A stretch of DNA of 28,724 nt from Clostridiales bacterium UBA6981 (GTDB lineage: Bacteria > Bacillota > Clostridia > Oscillospirales > Oscillospiraceae), in NCBI GenBank assembly GCA_002450075.1, contig DJYJ01000059.1, forward strand, positions 7,336 to 36,059. The letters are read 5' to 3'. The notes under the pieces were generated by a model. That model was not told the DNA's origin, searched no databases, and was given only the letters and a program-made list of their open reading frames with translations. The position numbers and the translations under genes were made by a program. Below are positions 1-6,437 of this stretch, one piece after another. The first letter of the stretch is position 1. Each line of letters opens with the position of its first letter.

Positions 1-1
1 C

Positions 2-700
2 AACTGCGAGACCGACTTCTGCGCGAAGAGCGAGCTCTTCGTCCAGTTCGTCAAGGACATCTGCAAGGTCGTCCTCAACGATGATCCCGCCGACGTCGAG
101 GCTCTGATGAACTGCAAGTACCCCGGCAGCGAGCTGACCGTCGCCGAGACCATGCCCGAGAAGGTCATGAGCATCGGTGAGAACCTGCAGATCCGCCGCT
201 TCGCCCGCTTTGCCAACCCCACCAACGTGGCTTACGTCCACGCCGGCGGCACCCACGGCGTGCTCGTCAACCTCGAGGTCGAGGGCTGCGACGCCACCGA
301 GATCGGCAAGAACGTTGCGATGCAGATCGCCGCGATGAACCCCAAGTTCTGGGACAAGTCCCTTGTTCCGCAGGAAGTCATCGATCATGAGCTCTCTGTT
401 CAGGTCGCTCTGATGGACAATGACCCGAAGATGGCCGCGAAGCCCCAGGCAATCAAGGAAAAGATCGCCGCCGGCAAGATCAACGCCTTCTACAAGGAAA
501 ACTGCCTGCTCCAGCAGGAGTTCGTCCGCTCCGACCTCTTCTCCGGCGATGTGGCCGGCTACATTGCCGACGCCGCGAAGAAGCTCGGCGGCAAGGTGAA
601 GTTCGTCGACGCCATCCACTATGTCAAGGGCGAGGGCATCGAGAAGAAGGAAGAGGACTTCGCAGCCGAAGTCGCCGCCCAGATGAACATGGGCAAGTAA
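2..700 (+). CDS. tsf: Elongation factor Ts, 3' part (5' end outside window)
   Basis: EF-Ts is the nucleotide exchange factor that releases GDP from EF-Tu during translation elongation. The frame is already open at base 2. The first visible residues, NCETDFCAKSELF, match the conserved EF-Ts TDFVAK segment that contacts EF-Tu, so only the N-terminal UBA-like part (roughly 75-80 residues) is missing. The Met codon at 107 is internal, not the start. The remaining 232 residues include the dimerisation/core domain (HAGGTHGVLVNLE near 240-280) and the C-terminal end QMNMGK. rpsB normally precedes tsf and would be expected just left of the window. The gene ends 17 bases before a strong intrinsic terminator. 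Identification is confident. Confidence 0.96.
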   Translation, partial: NCETDFCAKSELFVQFVKDICKVVLNDDPADVEALMNCKYPGSELTVAETMPEKVMSIGENLQIRRFARFANPTNVAYVHAGGTHGVLVNLEVEGCDATEIGKNVAMQIAAMNPKFWDKSLVPQEVIDHELSVQVALMDNDPKMAAKPQAIKEKIAAGKINAFYKENCLLQQEFVRSDLFSGDVAGYIADAAKKLGGKVKFVDAIHYVKGEGIEKKEEDFAAEVAAQMNMGK

Positions 701-717
701 GTTCTTTCAAGAACTTC

Positions 718-755
718 AAAAAAGACAGGAAAGCTTTTGCTTTCCTGTCTTTTTT
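718..755 (+). terminator. Intrinsic terminator of tsf
   Basis: Perfect 17-bp inverted repeat (arms 718-734 and 739-755) with a TTTT loop; the right arm ends in a run of T, and the left arm begins with A, so it could work in both directions. The 104-bp repeat element begins at the last T (755). Confidence 0.93.
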
Positions 756-858
756 AGTTTCTGGTTTCTAGCTTCTAGTTTCTAGTTCTCAAGGACGAAA
801 GCTGCAATCAACCATCGATACAGTATGCTAAAAACTAGACACTAGAATCTAGAAACTA
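755..858 (+). repeat. 104-bp CTAG-heptad palindromic element, copy 1
   Basis: One of three equal-length copies in the window. The outer 31 bases at each end form an imperfect inverted repeat (26 of 31 positions pair) made of roughly 7-base units containing CTAG, such as TAGTTTCTAG. The central 42 bases hold the most conserved part, beginning ACGAAAG and continuing through ATCAAC and ATCGA. By direct alignment this copy matches copy 2 at 91 of 104 positions without gaps. It starts at the end of the tsf terminator and ends with the CTA that is the TAG stop codon of the convergent ymxH gene. No target-site duplication is evident and it encodes no protein. It could be a MITE/REP-like element or a structured 3'-UTR element. 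Confidence 0.88.
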
Positions 859-1128
859 AAAGCGGCGGGGCCGCTTGCGGCGGCGCATCTCCTCCTTGCT
901 GTCGACAAGGATGATGTCCCGTCCCACGCGCACGATGCACTCCCAGGGCAGGATATAATCGTCCTCCCGCCCGAGAAGGCCGAAAAACTTGGCCTTGCCG
1001 GGCGTGATCAGCGAGCAGATCCGCCCGCTCTCGTCGTCGAACTCCGCATCGCAAATGTAACCGAGCCGAAAGCCCGTGTGGATATCGATGACCTCGCGGT
1101 AGCGCAGGTCGGAAAAAAAGCTGAGCAT
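856..1128 (-). CDS. ymxH: YlmC/YmxH-family PRC-barrel sporulation protein
   Basis: Small protein of 90 residues starting MLSFFSDLRYREVIDI. The PRC-barrel family pattern is clear: a DLRYREVID.HTG.RLG start, a central DFDDESGRI-type turn, then the barrel strands ILPWECIVRVGRDIILV, and a basic tail RRRKRPRRF. This length and motif set match the YlmC/YmxH proteins of spore-forming Firmicutes, which are linked to sporulation; the molecular role is unclear. The ATG at 1128 is preferred over two in-frame GTGs upstream because a GGGAGG ribosome site sits 9-10 bases before it. The stop codon TAG is the last three bases of repeat copy 1. It follows noc in the same direction, separated by repeat copy 2. 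Confidence 0.87.
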   Translation of the reverse strand: MLSFFSDLRYREVIDIHTGFRLGYICDAEFDDESGRICSLITPGKAKFFGLLGREDDYILPWECIVRVGRDIILVDSKEEMRRRKRPRRF

Positions 1129-1183
1129 TTCCACCACCTCCCTACACGATACGACGCGAAGGGCGGTTTTATGCGCCGATTTT

Positions 1184-1287
1184 TAGTGTCTAGTTTCTAG
1201 TGTCTAGTTTTTAGTACTCAGGGACGAAAGATGCTATCAACTATCGATACAGTATGCTAGAAACTAGAATCTAGAATCTAGAAACTA
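1184..1287 (+). repeat. 104-bp CTAG-heptad palindromic element, copy 2
   Basis: Same element as copy 1, same orientation and exactly the same length, with 13 substitutions. Its 31-base ends pair at 26 of 31 positions. It lies between noc and ymxH, which are both leftward, so it is in the noc 3' end and upstream of ymxH. Its final CTA (1285-1287) is the TAG stop codon of noc. It also contains TAG on both strands in many of its 7-base units. Confidence 0.88.
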
Positions 1288-2094
1288 TCCGCGCTTGGGG
1301 ATGGAGATCGTCAGGATCAGCGCATCGTCGGTCTCGCGGCGCTGCATGTCGGCCGCGACGCCGCCCTGCCGCATCAGCTCGAACGAGCGCGAGACGCTGT
1401 TGAGGAAAAGGCGCACGTCCTTCATGACGAAGGTGCGCTTCGCGGCGGAGGGCTGCTGCGTCCCGGCGGCAAGCAGCTCGTCGACATAGCTCTCGGCCGC
1501 CGCGACGGTCATGTCCTTTTCAAGGATCTTTCCGAGCGCCGCACGCTGGCTCTCCTCATCCGGCAGGCGCAGCAGCGCGCGCCCGTGCCGCTCGCTCAGG
1601 CCGCGGTCGCGCAGCGTCTCGAGCACGTCCTCCGGCAGCTTTAAGAGCCGCAGCTTGTTTGCCACCGCCGACTGGGACTTGCCGAGGCGCCGCGCGGCCT
1701 CCTCCTGGCTCATGCCGAACATGCGGATCAGCTGGCGGATGCCGTTGGCCTCCTCAAGGAAGTTCAGATCGCGCCGCTGCAGGTTTTCGACCAGCGCGAT
1801 CAACCCCGCGTCCTCCATGTTGACGTCGATGAGCATGCAGGGCACCTCGCGCATCCCGACGAGCTTCGCCGCGCGCAGCCGCCTTTCTCCCGCGACCAGC
1901 TCATAGCGTCCCGAGCGTCGCCTTACCGTCAGCGGATTGAGGATACCGTAGCTGCGGATGCTCTCCGACAGCTCCCGCAGCGCCTCGTCGTCAAACACGG
2001 TGCGCGGCTGCACCGGATTGGGGCTGATCTCGTCTGTACGCAGATAGATGATCCCGCTTCGCGCCGCGACCGGGCGCGCCTTTGTCGCCTGCAT
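1285..2094 (-). CDS. noc: Nucleoid occlusion protein, ParB/Noc family
   Basis: ParB-like CTPase/DNA-binding protein of 269 residues. The N-terminal ParB domain carries GERRLRA (residues 69-75) and ENLQRRDLN (103-111). A central helix-turn-helix spans about 128-150 (SQEEAARRLGKSQSAVANKL). The C-terminal segment from about 225 (KDVRLFLNSVSRS...ILTISIPK) resembles the Noc dimerisation end rather than Spo0J/ParB. Noc binds sites around the nucleoid and prevents Z-ring assembly over DNA. The B. subtilis protein binds membrane through an N-terminal amphipathic helix; the N-terminus here (MQATKARPVAARSG) shows no such helix. No parA, parB or rsmG neighbour is present, unlike the usual noc locus. GGGAGG precedes the ATG. 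Its stop lies in repeat copy 2. A generic ParB assignment is the alternative. Confidence 0.85.
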   Translation of the reverse strand: MQATKARPVAARSGIIYLRTDEISPNPVQPRTVFDDEALRELSESIRSYGILNPLTVRRRSGRYELVAGERRLRAAKLVGMREVPCMLIDVNMEDAGLIALVENLQRRDLNFLEEANGIRQLIRMFGMSQEEAARRLGKSQSAVANKLRLLKLPEDVLETLRDRGLSERHGRALLRLPDEESQRAALGKILEKDMTVAAAESYVDELLAAGTQQPSAAKRTFVMKDVRLFLNSVSRSFELMRQGGVAADMQRRETDDALILTISIPKRG

Positions 2095-2121
2095 AGCAAT
2101 GCCTCCCGTGAAATGCGATTC

Positions 2122-2138
2122 TATCGTGTACGATACAC
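2122..2138. promoter_or_regulatory. Palindromic operator-like site upstream of noc
   Basis: TATCGT-GT-ACGATA (2122-2135) is a perfect 6-bp inverted repeat, overlapping a second one, GTGTA-CGA-TACAC (2126-2138). It lies about 30 bases upstream of the noc start. The 9-mer TATCGTGTA recurs on the minus strand upstream of ymxH (1143-1151). This suggests shared control of the two genes, but no regulator can be named. Confidence 0.4.
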
Positions 2139-2161
2139 CCCGCCGTCTGAAAATACGCGCG

Positions 2162-2193
2162 AAAAAACAGCCCCGCCGGCAGGTGGGGCTGTT
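2162..2193 (-). terminator. Intrinsic terminator of dapF
   Basis: On the minus strand a 9-bp stem AACAGCCCC/GGGGCTGTT (2185-2193 with 2166-2174) is followed by a T run (2162-2167). It lies 10 bases after the dapF stop. Confidence 0.85.
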
Positions 2194-2203
2194 ATACTGA
2201 TAT

Positions 2204-3037
2204 TCAGCTCAGCGCAAATTCTCCCTCTTCCACGAAGGCTGTCGGGCCGGTGAGGAGGATGTCGCGCACGGTATCGCCCTCGCGCCGCAGCGAGACGGAC
2301 AGCGTGCCGCCGGGCATGTCGACCGTGACGCGCTCGCCCGCCACGTCGCCGAGCAGGCAGAGACTGACCGCTGTGGCGCCGCAGCCTGTCCCGCAGGCAA
2401 GGGTAAAGTCCTCGACCCCGCGCTCAAAGGTGATCGCGCGGACGCGGTCGTTTTCGTCAATGCTGGCGAAAGTGACGTTCGCACCGCGCGGAAAGGCGGG
2501 GCTTCGGCGCAGGGCGCGTCCCTTTTCCCGCAGCGAATCGAGGTCGGCAAAGACATCGTCGAACACGCGCACGACCGCGTGCGGGATGCCCGGATCGCCC
2601 AGCTCGACATAGCTGCACACCACCAGCCCCGCGTCCGATCCGGCCACGCGGCAGAGGTCGATGACGCTCGGATCATTGAGGCGCACCTCGAAGTTAACCC
2701 CGTCGATCCGTCTCGCCGTGATCTCACCCGCCGCCGCGCGAAAGCGGATCTGCTCCGGGTTTCGCGAAAGGCCGTGCTCGACGCCGTAGCGGGCGACACA
2801 GCGCGCGCCGTTGCCGCACATCTCGCCCGTCGAGCCGTCGGCGTTATAGAAGAGCATCGAAAAATCCTCGTCCGACGCGGGAGGCGCAAGGACGATCATG
2901 CCGTCCGCGCCGGGGCCGTGCGAGGGGTCGCATAAGCGCAGGGCGAGGACGGAAAGGTCCTCGCCCGTGAGCTCACCGTGCAGGCTCTCCAGGATGGCAA
3001 AGGAGTTGCCCGCGCCGTGCATTTTGGTATAACGCAT
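2204..3037 (-). CDS. dapF: Diaminopimelate epimerase
   Basis: Converts LL- to meso-diaminopimelate in the lysine and peptidoglycan pathway, in the cytoplasm and without a cofactor. The 277-residue length is normal. Both catalytic cysteines are present in their signatures: Cys74 in NADGSTGEMCGNGARC and Cys215 in ACGTGCGA. The start at 3037 (MRYTKMHGAGNSF) is the family N-terminus; upstream in-frame codons belong to the preceding gene read in another frame. The start lies 1 base after the stop of the symporter gene and has no strong ribosome site of its own, so it is probably translated by coupling and co-transcribed. A terminator follows. Confidence 0.96.
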   Translation of the reverse strand: MRYTKMHGAGNSFAILESLHGELTGEDLSVLALRLCDPSHGPGADGMIVLAPPASDEDFSMLFYNADGSTGEMCGNGARCVARYGVEHGLSRNPEQIRFRAAAGEITARRIDGVNFEVRLNDPSVIDLCRVAGSDAGLVVCSYVELGDPGIPHAVVRVFDDVFADLDSLREKGRALRRSPAFPRGANVTFASIDENDRVRAITFERGVEDFTLACGTGCGATAVSLCLLGDVAGERVTVDMPGGTLSVSLRREGDTVRDILLTGPTAFVEEGEFALS

Positions 3038-3038
3038 T

Positions 3039-4289
3039 TTACTCGACCAGCGTCTCGGAGGCCTGCTGCTTTCTGGCGAGAGCCTTCTGCAGCCAATCCT
3101 TGCCGTCGTTGAAGCGGGAGACGATGAAGGAAGCGACATAGTCGCCGGCAGCGTTGACCATCGTGGCGGGAGGATCGACCAGATCGCCGATCGCCTGGGC
3201 GATGGGGAAGGCGACAGCCAGCTGCTCCGGGAAGAACAGCGAGCAGAGCACCAGCTCGCCGGTGCCGCCGCCGCCCGGGATACCGGACATGGCCACGGAG
3301 GAGACCGTCGCGACGATGATCGCGAGCAGGGCGTCGGTGGTGGCGAAGTCCTTGCCGAACATGCCGAAGAGGAAGGCGACCTTGATGATCGCGCTCATGC
3401 CGGAGCCGTCCATGTTCATCGTCGCGCCCATGGGCAGGACGATGTCGGTGACGTCCTTGGAGATGCCGGTGTCCTCGGAGACCTCCATGTTGGTGGGGAT
3501 CGTCGCGACGGACGAGCAGGTGCCGAAGGCGACGGCCGCCGGACGGAAGAGATGCTGGAACATGACCTTCACGGCGCCCTTGCCGCCGCCAAAGCGCGCG
3601 TAGAGCGGGAAGATCAGGAACATGTAGAGGAAGGAAACGATGTAGTAGAGGATGATCGCGCGCGCATAGCTGGAGACGAAGTCGGCGCCGTGGGCGGCGA
3701 CCAGCGCGGCGAAGAAGCCGAAGAAGCCGATCGGGGCGTAGTAGCTGATGAGCTTGATGACCTTCATGAGGACATTGGTGATCTCCTCAAGGAGCTTCGC
3801 GACCTTGGTCTCCGGGCCGCCGCACATCTGCACGCCGAAGCCGAAGAAGATGCCCGCGATGATCAGCTGGAGGATCGAGCGGCGGCTCCACAGCTCGGGG
3901 AAGTCGGGCTTGGTGAAGAAGCCGACGATCATGGCGCCGACGGTCATCGGCTCGGAAGCGCCCGGCTCAAAGGCGGGCTCGCCGGTGTAGACCGGGATGA
4001 AGCGGACGAGAACGTACATGATGACGGAAGCGATGATCGTCGTGCACATAAAGGTGACGACCGTGGTGCCCATCAGCTTGCCGGCGCGCTTGACGCTCTT
4101 CATGTTCGCGATCGAGGACGAAATCGAGAAGAAGACCATCGGCACGACCACGCAGAACATCATGTTGATAAACAGCGTTCCGAGCGGCTCGAGCGCGCCC
4201 GCGCCGTCCCAGACAAAGCCGACGACGATGCCGAGCACGATGCCGAGGATCATCGAGAAAAAGAACCAGTTTTTCTTCAGAAAATTCAT
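3039..4289 (-). CDS. Dicarboxylate/amino acid:cation symporter (DAACS family)
   Basis: Membrane symporter of 416 residues with the GltPh/DctA fold. It shows the hairpin-1 serine motif GTCSSVATIP near residue 260, GATMNMDGSG near 290 and PGGGGTGE in hairpin 2. The TM8 signature, DMGRTMVNVTGD in GltPh, is here DPPATMVNAAGD near 372-383. The substrate aspartate, asparagine and last aspartate are kept, but the arginine that binds the side-chain carboxylate (R397 in GltPh) is alanine. From family knowledge this argues against glutamate/aspartate/C4-dicarboxylate and towards a neutral substrate; the substrate itself is unknown. The start at 4289 follows GGAGG. It is the first gene of an operon with dapF, and is divergent from an AraC regulator that may control it. 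Confidence 0.9.
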   Translation of the reverse strand: MNFLKKNWFFFSMILGIVLGIVVGFVWDGAGALEPLGTLFINMMFCVVVPMVFFSISSSIANMKSVKRAGKLMGTTVVTFMCTTIIASVIMYVLVRFIPVYTGEPAFEPGASEPMTVGAMIVGFFTKPDFPELWSRRSILQLIIAGIFFGFGVQMCGGPETKVAKLLEEITNVLMKVIKLISYYAPIGFFGFFAALVAAHGADFVSSYARAIILYYIVSFLYMFLIFPLYARFGGGKGAVKVMFQHLFRPAAVAFGTCSSVATIPTNMEVSEDTGISKDVTDIVLPMGATMNMDGSGMSAIIKVAFLFGMFGKDFATTDALLAIIVATVSSVAMSGIPGGGGTGELVLCSLFFPEQLAVAFPIAQAIGDLVDPPATMVNAAGDYVASFIVSRFNDGKDWLQKALARKQQASETLVE

Positions 4290-4351
4290 GATAAAGCCTC
4301 CATTCCGGATTTTGCTGCTACAAGCATACACGAAGAAAACTGCAAATAGAA

Positions 4352-4378
4352 TTGCAAGATTTGCTTGAAAGCTTGCAA
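4352..4378. promoter_or_regulatory. Inverted repeat in the divergent symporter/AraC intergenic region
   Basis: TTGCAAG (4352-4358) and CTTGCAA (4372-4378) are perfect inverted arms whose centres are 20 bp apart, about two helical turns. They flank and overlap the -35 box of the araC-type gene and lie upstream of the divergent symporter gene. This is a plausible binding site for the neighbouring regulator; that link is inferred. Confidence 0.5.
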
Positions 4379-4393
4379 AACGTGCTGTATAAT
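4365..4393 (+). promoter_or_regulatory. Consensus sigma-A promoter for the AraC-type gene
   Basis: TTGAAA (4365-4370), 17-bp spacer, TATAAT (4388-4393). It places transcription start near 4400, downstream of the ATG at 4352, and so decides the start codon of the next gene. Confidence 0.85.
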
Positions 4394-4432
4394 TGTGCTG
4401 CGAACCCAACATGGTGTGGCGAGGTGAGCCTC

Positions 4433-5272
4433 TTGGCACAAAAAAAATACGCCCGCGAGGGCTATCTGGAGGAAAATTACCACTATTTCCACCTGCGCGA
4501 CAGCGCCGGCGCGGAGCGTGATTTTCATTTTCACGAGTTCGACAAGATCGTGCTGCTGCTCTCCGGGCGCGTCGACTATGCGATGGAGAGCATCGTCTAT
4601 ACGCTGCGGCCGTGGGACATCCTGCTGGTGCCGCATCACACGATCCACAAGGCGCTGATCGACAAGAGCGCGCCGTATGAGCGCATCATCCTCTATCTCG
4701 ACCGCAAGTATTTCGACCGGCTGATGCCGGACGCGCGGCTCTTCGGCTGCTTTGACCGCGCCGACGAGCGTGCGCGCTACCTCCTCGCCCCGGACGAGGC
4801 GCAGCGCGCGCCGCTTGAAACGCTGCTGGGCCAGCTTGAGGAGGCGCTGCGCGGCGGCCAGTTCGGCGCCGAGGCGATGTGCGACGCGCTGATCGTCCAG
4901 CTGCTGGTCCTCCTCGGCCGGCTCGGCTTTTCCGACGCCGCGGATGCAGGCGGAGAGCAGGCCCACGACGCCAAGATCGACGCGGTCCTGTCCTATATCA
5001 ACGAAAACCTTGCCGCGAAGCTCGACGTGGACGAGCTTGCCGCGCGCGTCCATATCAGCCGCTATCACTTTATGCGCCTGTTCAAGGCGCAGACCGGCGA
5101 GAGCGTCCACGCCTATATCCGCCAGCGGCGGCTGATGCGCGCCGCGCATCTGATCCGCGAGGGCATGAGCGCCGCGCGCGCCGCCGAGGAGTGCGGCTTT
5201 GCCGATTATTCGGCCTTTCACCGCGCTTTTACCGCCGTCTTCGGCATCAGTCCGGGGCGGCTGAAAAAGTAA
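4433..5272 (+). CDS. AraC-family transcriptional regulator with cupin sensor domain
   Basis: DNA-binding regulator of 279 residues. The N-terminal cupin-like half (HFHEFDKIVLLLSG, then LRPWDILLVPHHTIHKA) is a typical small-ligand pocket. The C-terminal 100 residues form the double helix-turn-helix: IDAVLSYINENLAAKLDVDELA, HISRYHFMRLFKAQTGESV, AAEECGFADYSAFHRAFTAVFGISP. I choose the TTG at 4433, preceded 5 bases upstream by GAGGTGA. The in-frame ATG at 4352 lies upstream of the consensus promoter and cannot be in the main transcript. It is divergent from the symporter-dapF operon and is probably its regulator. The effector is unknown. Confidence 0.88.
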   Translation: MAQKKYAREGYLEENYHYFHLRDSAGAERDFHFHEFDKIVLLLSGRVDYAMESIVYTLRPWDILLVPHHTIHKALIDKSAPYERIILYLDRKYFDRLMPDARLFGCFDRADERARYLLAPDEAQRAPLETLLGQLEEALRGGQFGAEAMCDALIVQLLVLLGRLGFSDAADAGGEQAHDAKIDAVLSYINENLAAKLDVDELAARVHISRYHFMRLFKAQTGESVHAYIRQRRLMRAAHLIREGMSAARAAEECGFADYSAFHRAFTAVFGISPGRLKK

Positions 5273-5281
5273 CGCCTCGCT

Positions 5282-5428
5282 TTACCGAAAGCGCGGCGCG
5301 AAGCGATCGGTGCGCCGCGCCGGGTCGAGCCGCGGCTTGAGCGCGGCCGAGCCCTCGGCCTTGCTGCGGCTTTCCTCCACGCGCTTCCACACCTTTTCGA
5401 GATTCGCAAACGGCTTATCCTTTTTCAT
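5282..5428 (-). CDS. Small basic protein, unknown function
   Basis: A 48-residue ORF (MKKDKPFANLEKVWKRVEES..., ending FAPRFR), rich in Lys and Arg, with no membrane segment or known motif. It is supported by a strong purine-rich ribosome site (GGAGGGGAG) directly upstream and by GC-rich third positions like its neighbours. A 7-bp hairpin TCCGGCG/CGCCGGA (5445-5451 with 5460-5466) sits just upstream of the ribosome site. Longer extensions of this frame run antisense through rsmE and are rejected. It lies convergent to the AraC-type gene, divergent from rsmE. I do not recognise the family. Confidence 0.58.
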   Translation of the reverse strand: MKKDKPFANLEKVWKRVEESRSKAEGSAALKPRLDPARRTDRFAPRFR

Positions 5429-5483
5429 CTCCCCTCCCCTCCTCTCCGGCGAAAGCATCCGCCGGAGCATTGTATGCGCGCTC

Positions 5484-5511
5484 TTGCAAAGCGGTGCCGT
5501 TTGTGTAATAA
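5484..5511 (+). promoter_or_regulatory. Promoter of rsmE
   Basis: TTGCAA (5484-5489), 16-bp spacer, TAATAA (5506-5511), followed by an A/T-rich stretch; about 37 bases upstream of the start codon. Confidence 0.65.
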
Positions 5512-5548
5512 TAAAAAATACCGATATTGATACGGAGGTCTTTGAGCC

Positions 5549-6280
5549 ATGCCGAGATTTTTCATGGCCGGAACGAACATCAAGGGCGGAATGGCCATCA
5601 TCCGCGGCCGCGACGCCGAGCATGTGCGCGTGCTGCGTCTGCGCCCCGGCGAGGATCTGATCATCTGCGACGCACAGGGCACAGACTATAAATGCCGCCT
5701 TGTCAGCGCCGACCCCGAGCAGGTCGAGGCCGAGGTGCTCGAGGTCGTCCCTTGCCCGGCCGAGCCCTCGGTCGCCGTGACGGTGCTGTGCGGGCTGCCG
5801 AAGGGCGACCGCACCGACTATATCATCCAGAAATGCGTCGAGGCCGGCGCGAGCGAGATCGCGTTTTTCAACTGTGAGCGCTGCGTCGCGCGCCCCGAGA
5901 CGCCGGAGAAAAAGCTCGAGCGCTGGCAGCGTATCGCCGAAGAGGCCGCCAAGCAGTCCGGCCGCGGCATCATCCCTTCCGTCAGCTGGGCGGGCGAGTT
6001 TGCCGACGCGCTGAACATCGCCAACCAGAAGGAATTGAAGCTCTTCCTCTACGAGACGGGCGAGCGCGAGGGGCTCGACGCCGTGCTGGAGGCAAACAAG
6101 ACGGCCAAAACCGTCGCGCTGATCACCGGGCCGGAGGGCGGCTTCGCCCCCTTTGAGGCGGATCTCGCGCGCATCGTGGGGCTGCACATCTGCTCGATGG
6201 GCGAGCGGATTTTGCGCTGCGAGACGGCGCCGGTCGTCGCGACGACCGCCGTGATGTACGCGACAGGGAACCTGTCGTAG
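5549..6280 (+). CDS. rsmE: 16S rRNA (uracil-1498-N3)-methyltransferase
   Basis: SPOUT-class methyltransferase that modifies U1498 of 16S rRNA using S-adenosylmethionine. The 243-residue length fits. The N-terminal PUA-like RNA-binding part begins MPRFFMAG and includes HVRVLRLRPGEDL. The knot domain has GLPKGDRTDYIIQKCVEAGASEI, the AdoMet loop GPEGGF (194-199) and the closing MGERILRCETAPV (about 217-229). The commonly seen RILRTETA reads RILRCETA, a small variation. GGAGG lies about 10 bases upstream of the ATG. Its stop is 4 bases before repeat copy 3, and a bidirectional terminator follows. Confidence 0.95.
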   Translation: MPRFFMAGTNIKGGMAIIRGRDAEHVRVLRLRPGEDLIICDAQGTDYKCRLVSADPEQVEAEVLEVVPCPAEPSVAVTVLCGLPKGDRTDYIIQKCVEAGASEIAFFNCERCVARPETPEKKLERWQRIAEEAAKQSGRGIIPSVSWAGEFADALNIANQKELKLFLYETGEREGLDAVLEANKTAKTVALITGPEGGFAPFEADLARIVGLHICSMGERILRCETAPVVATTAVMYATGNLS

Positions 6281-6284
6281 CGGC

Positions 6285-6388
6285 TAGTTTCTAGATTCTA
6301 GTTTCTTGTGTCTGGCATACGGTGTCGATGGTTGATTGCATCTTTCGTTCCGGAGTACTGGAAGCTAGACACTAGATACTGGAAACTG
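6285..6388 (-). repeat. 104-bp CTAG-heptad palindromic element, copy 3 (inverted)
   Basis: Read on the minus strand, this aligns without gaps to copy 2 at 87 of 104 positions. The core ACGAAAGATG and the ATCAAC and ATCGA blocks are kept; the inverted-repeat ends are more eroded (21 of 31 pair). It fills the space between convergent rsmE and the HAD gene and ends where the terminator stem begins (6388). Confidence 0.85.
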
Positions 6389-6437
6389 TATAACAAAACG
6401 GACCATTCGGAAAACCGAATGGTCCGTTTTGTTATAC
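6388..6437. terminator. Bidirectional terminator between rsmE and the HAD gene
   Basis: Perfect 23-bp stem (6388-6410 with 6415-6437) and AAAA loop, with GTTTTG/CAAAAC near the base, suited to termination from both sides. The TAA stop of the HAD gene (6432-6434) lies inside the right arm. Confidence 0.88.

Noticed and set aside
755..1287. CTAG 7-mer arrays as a CRISPR or simple tandem repeat
   Set aside because: No spacers of regular size and the whole 104-bp unit has fixed length and a unique core, so it is a dispersed element.
2101..2114. Noc-binding-site-like sequence near the noc start
   Set aside because: Only about 10 of 14 positions fit the known site and the match is largely the ribosome site itself.
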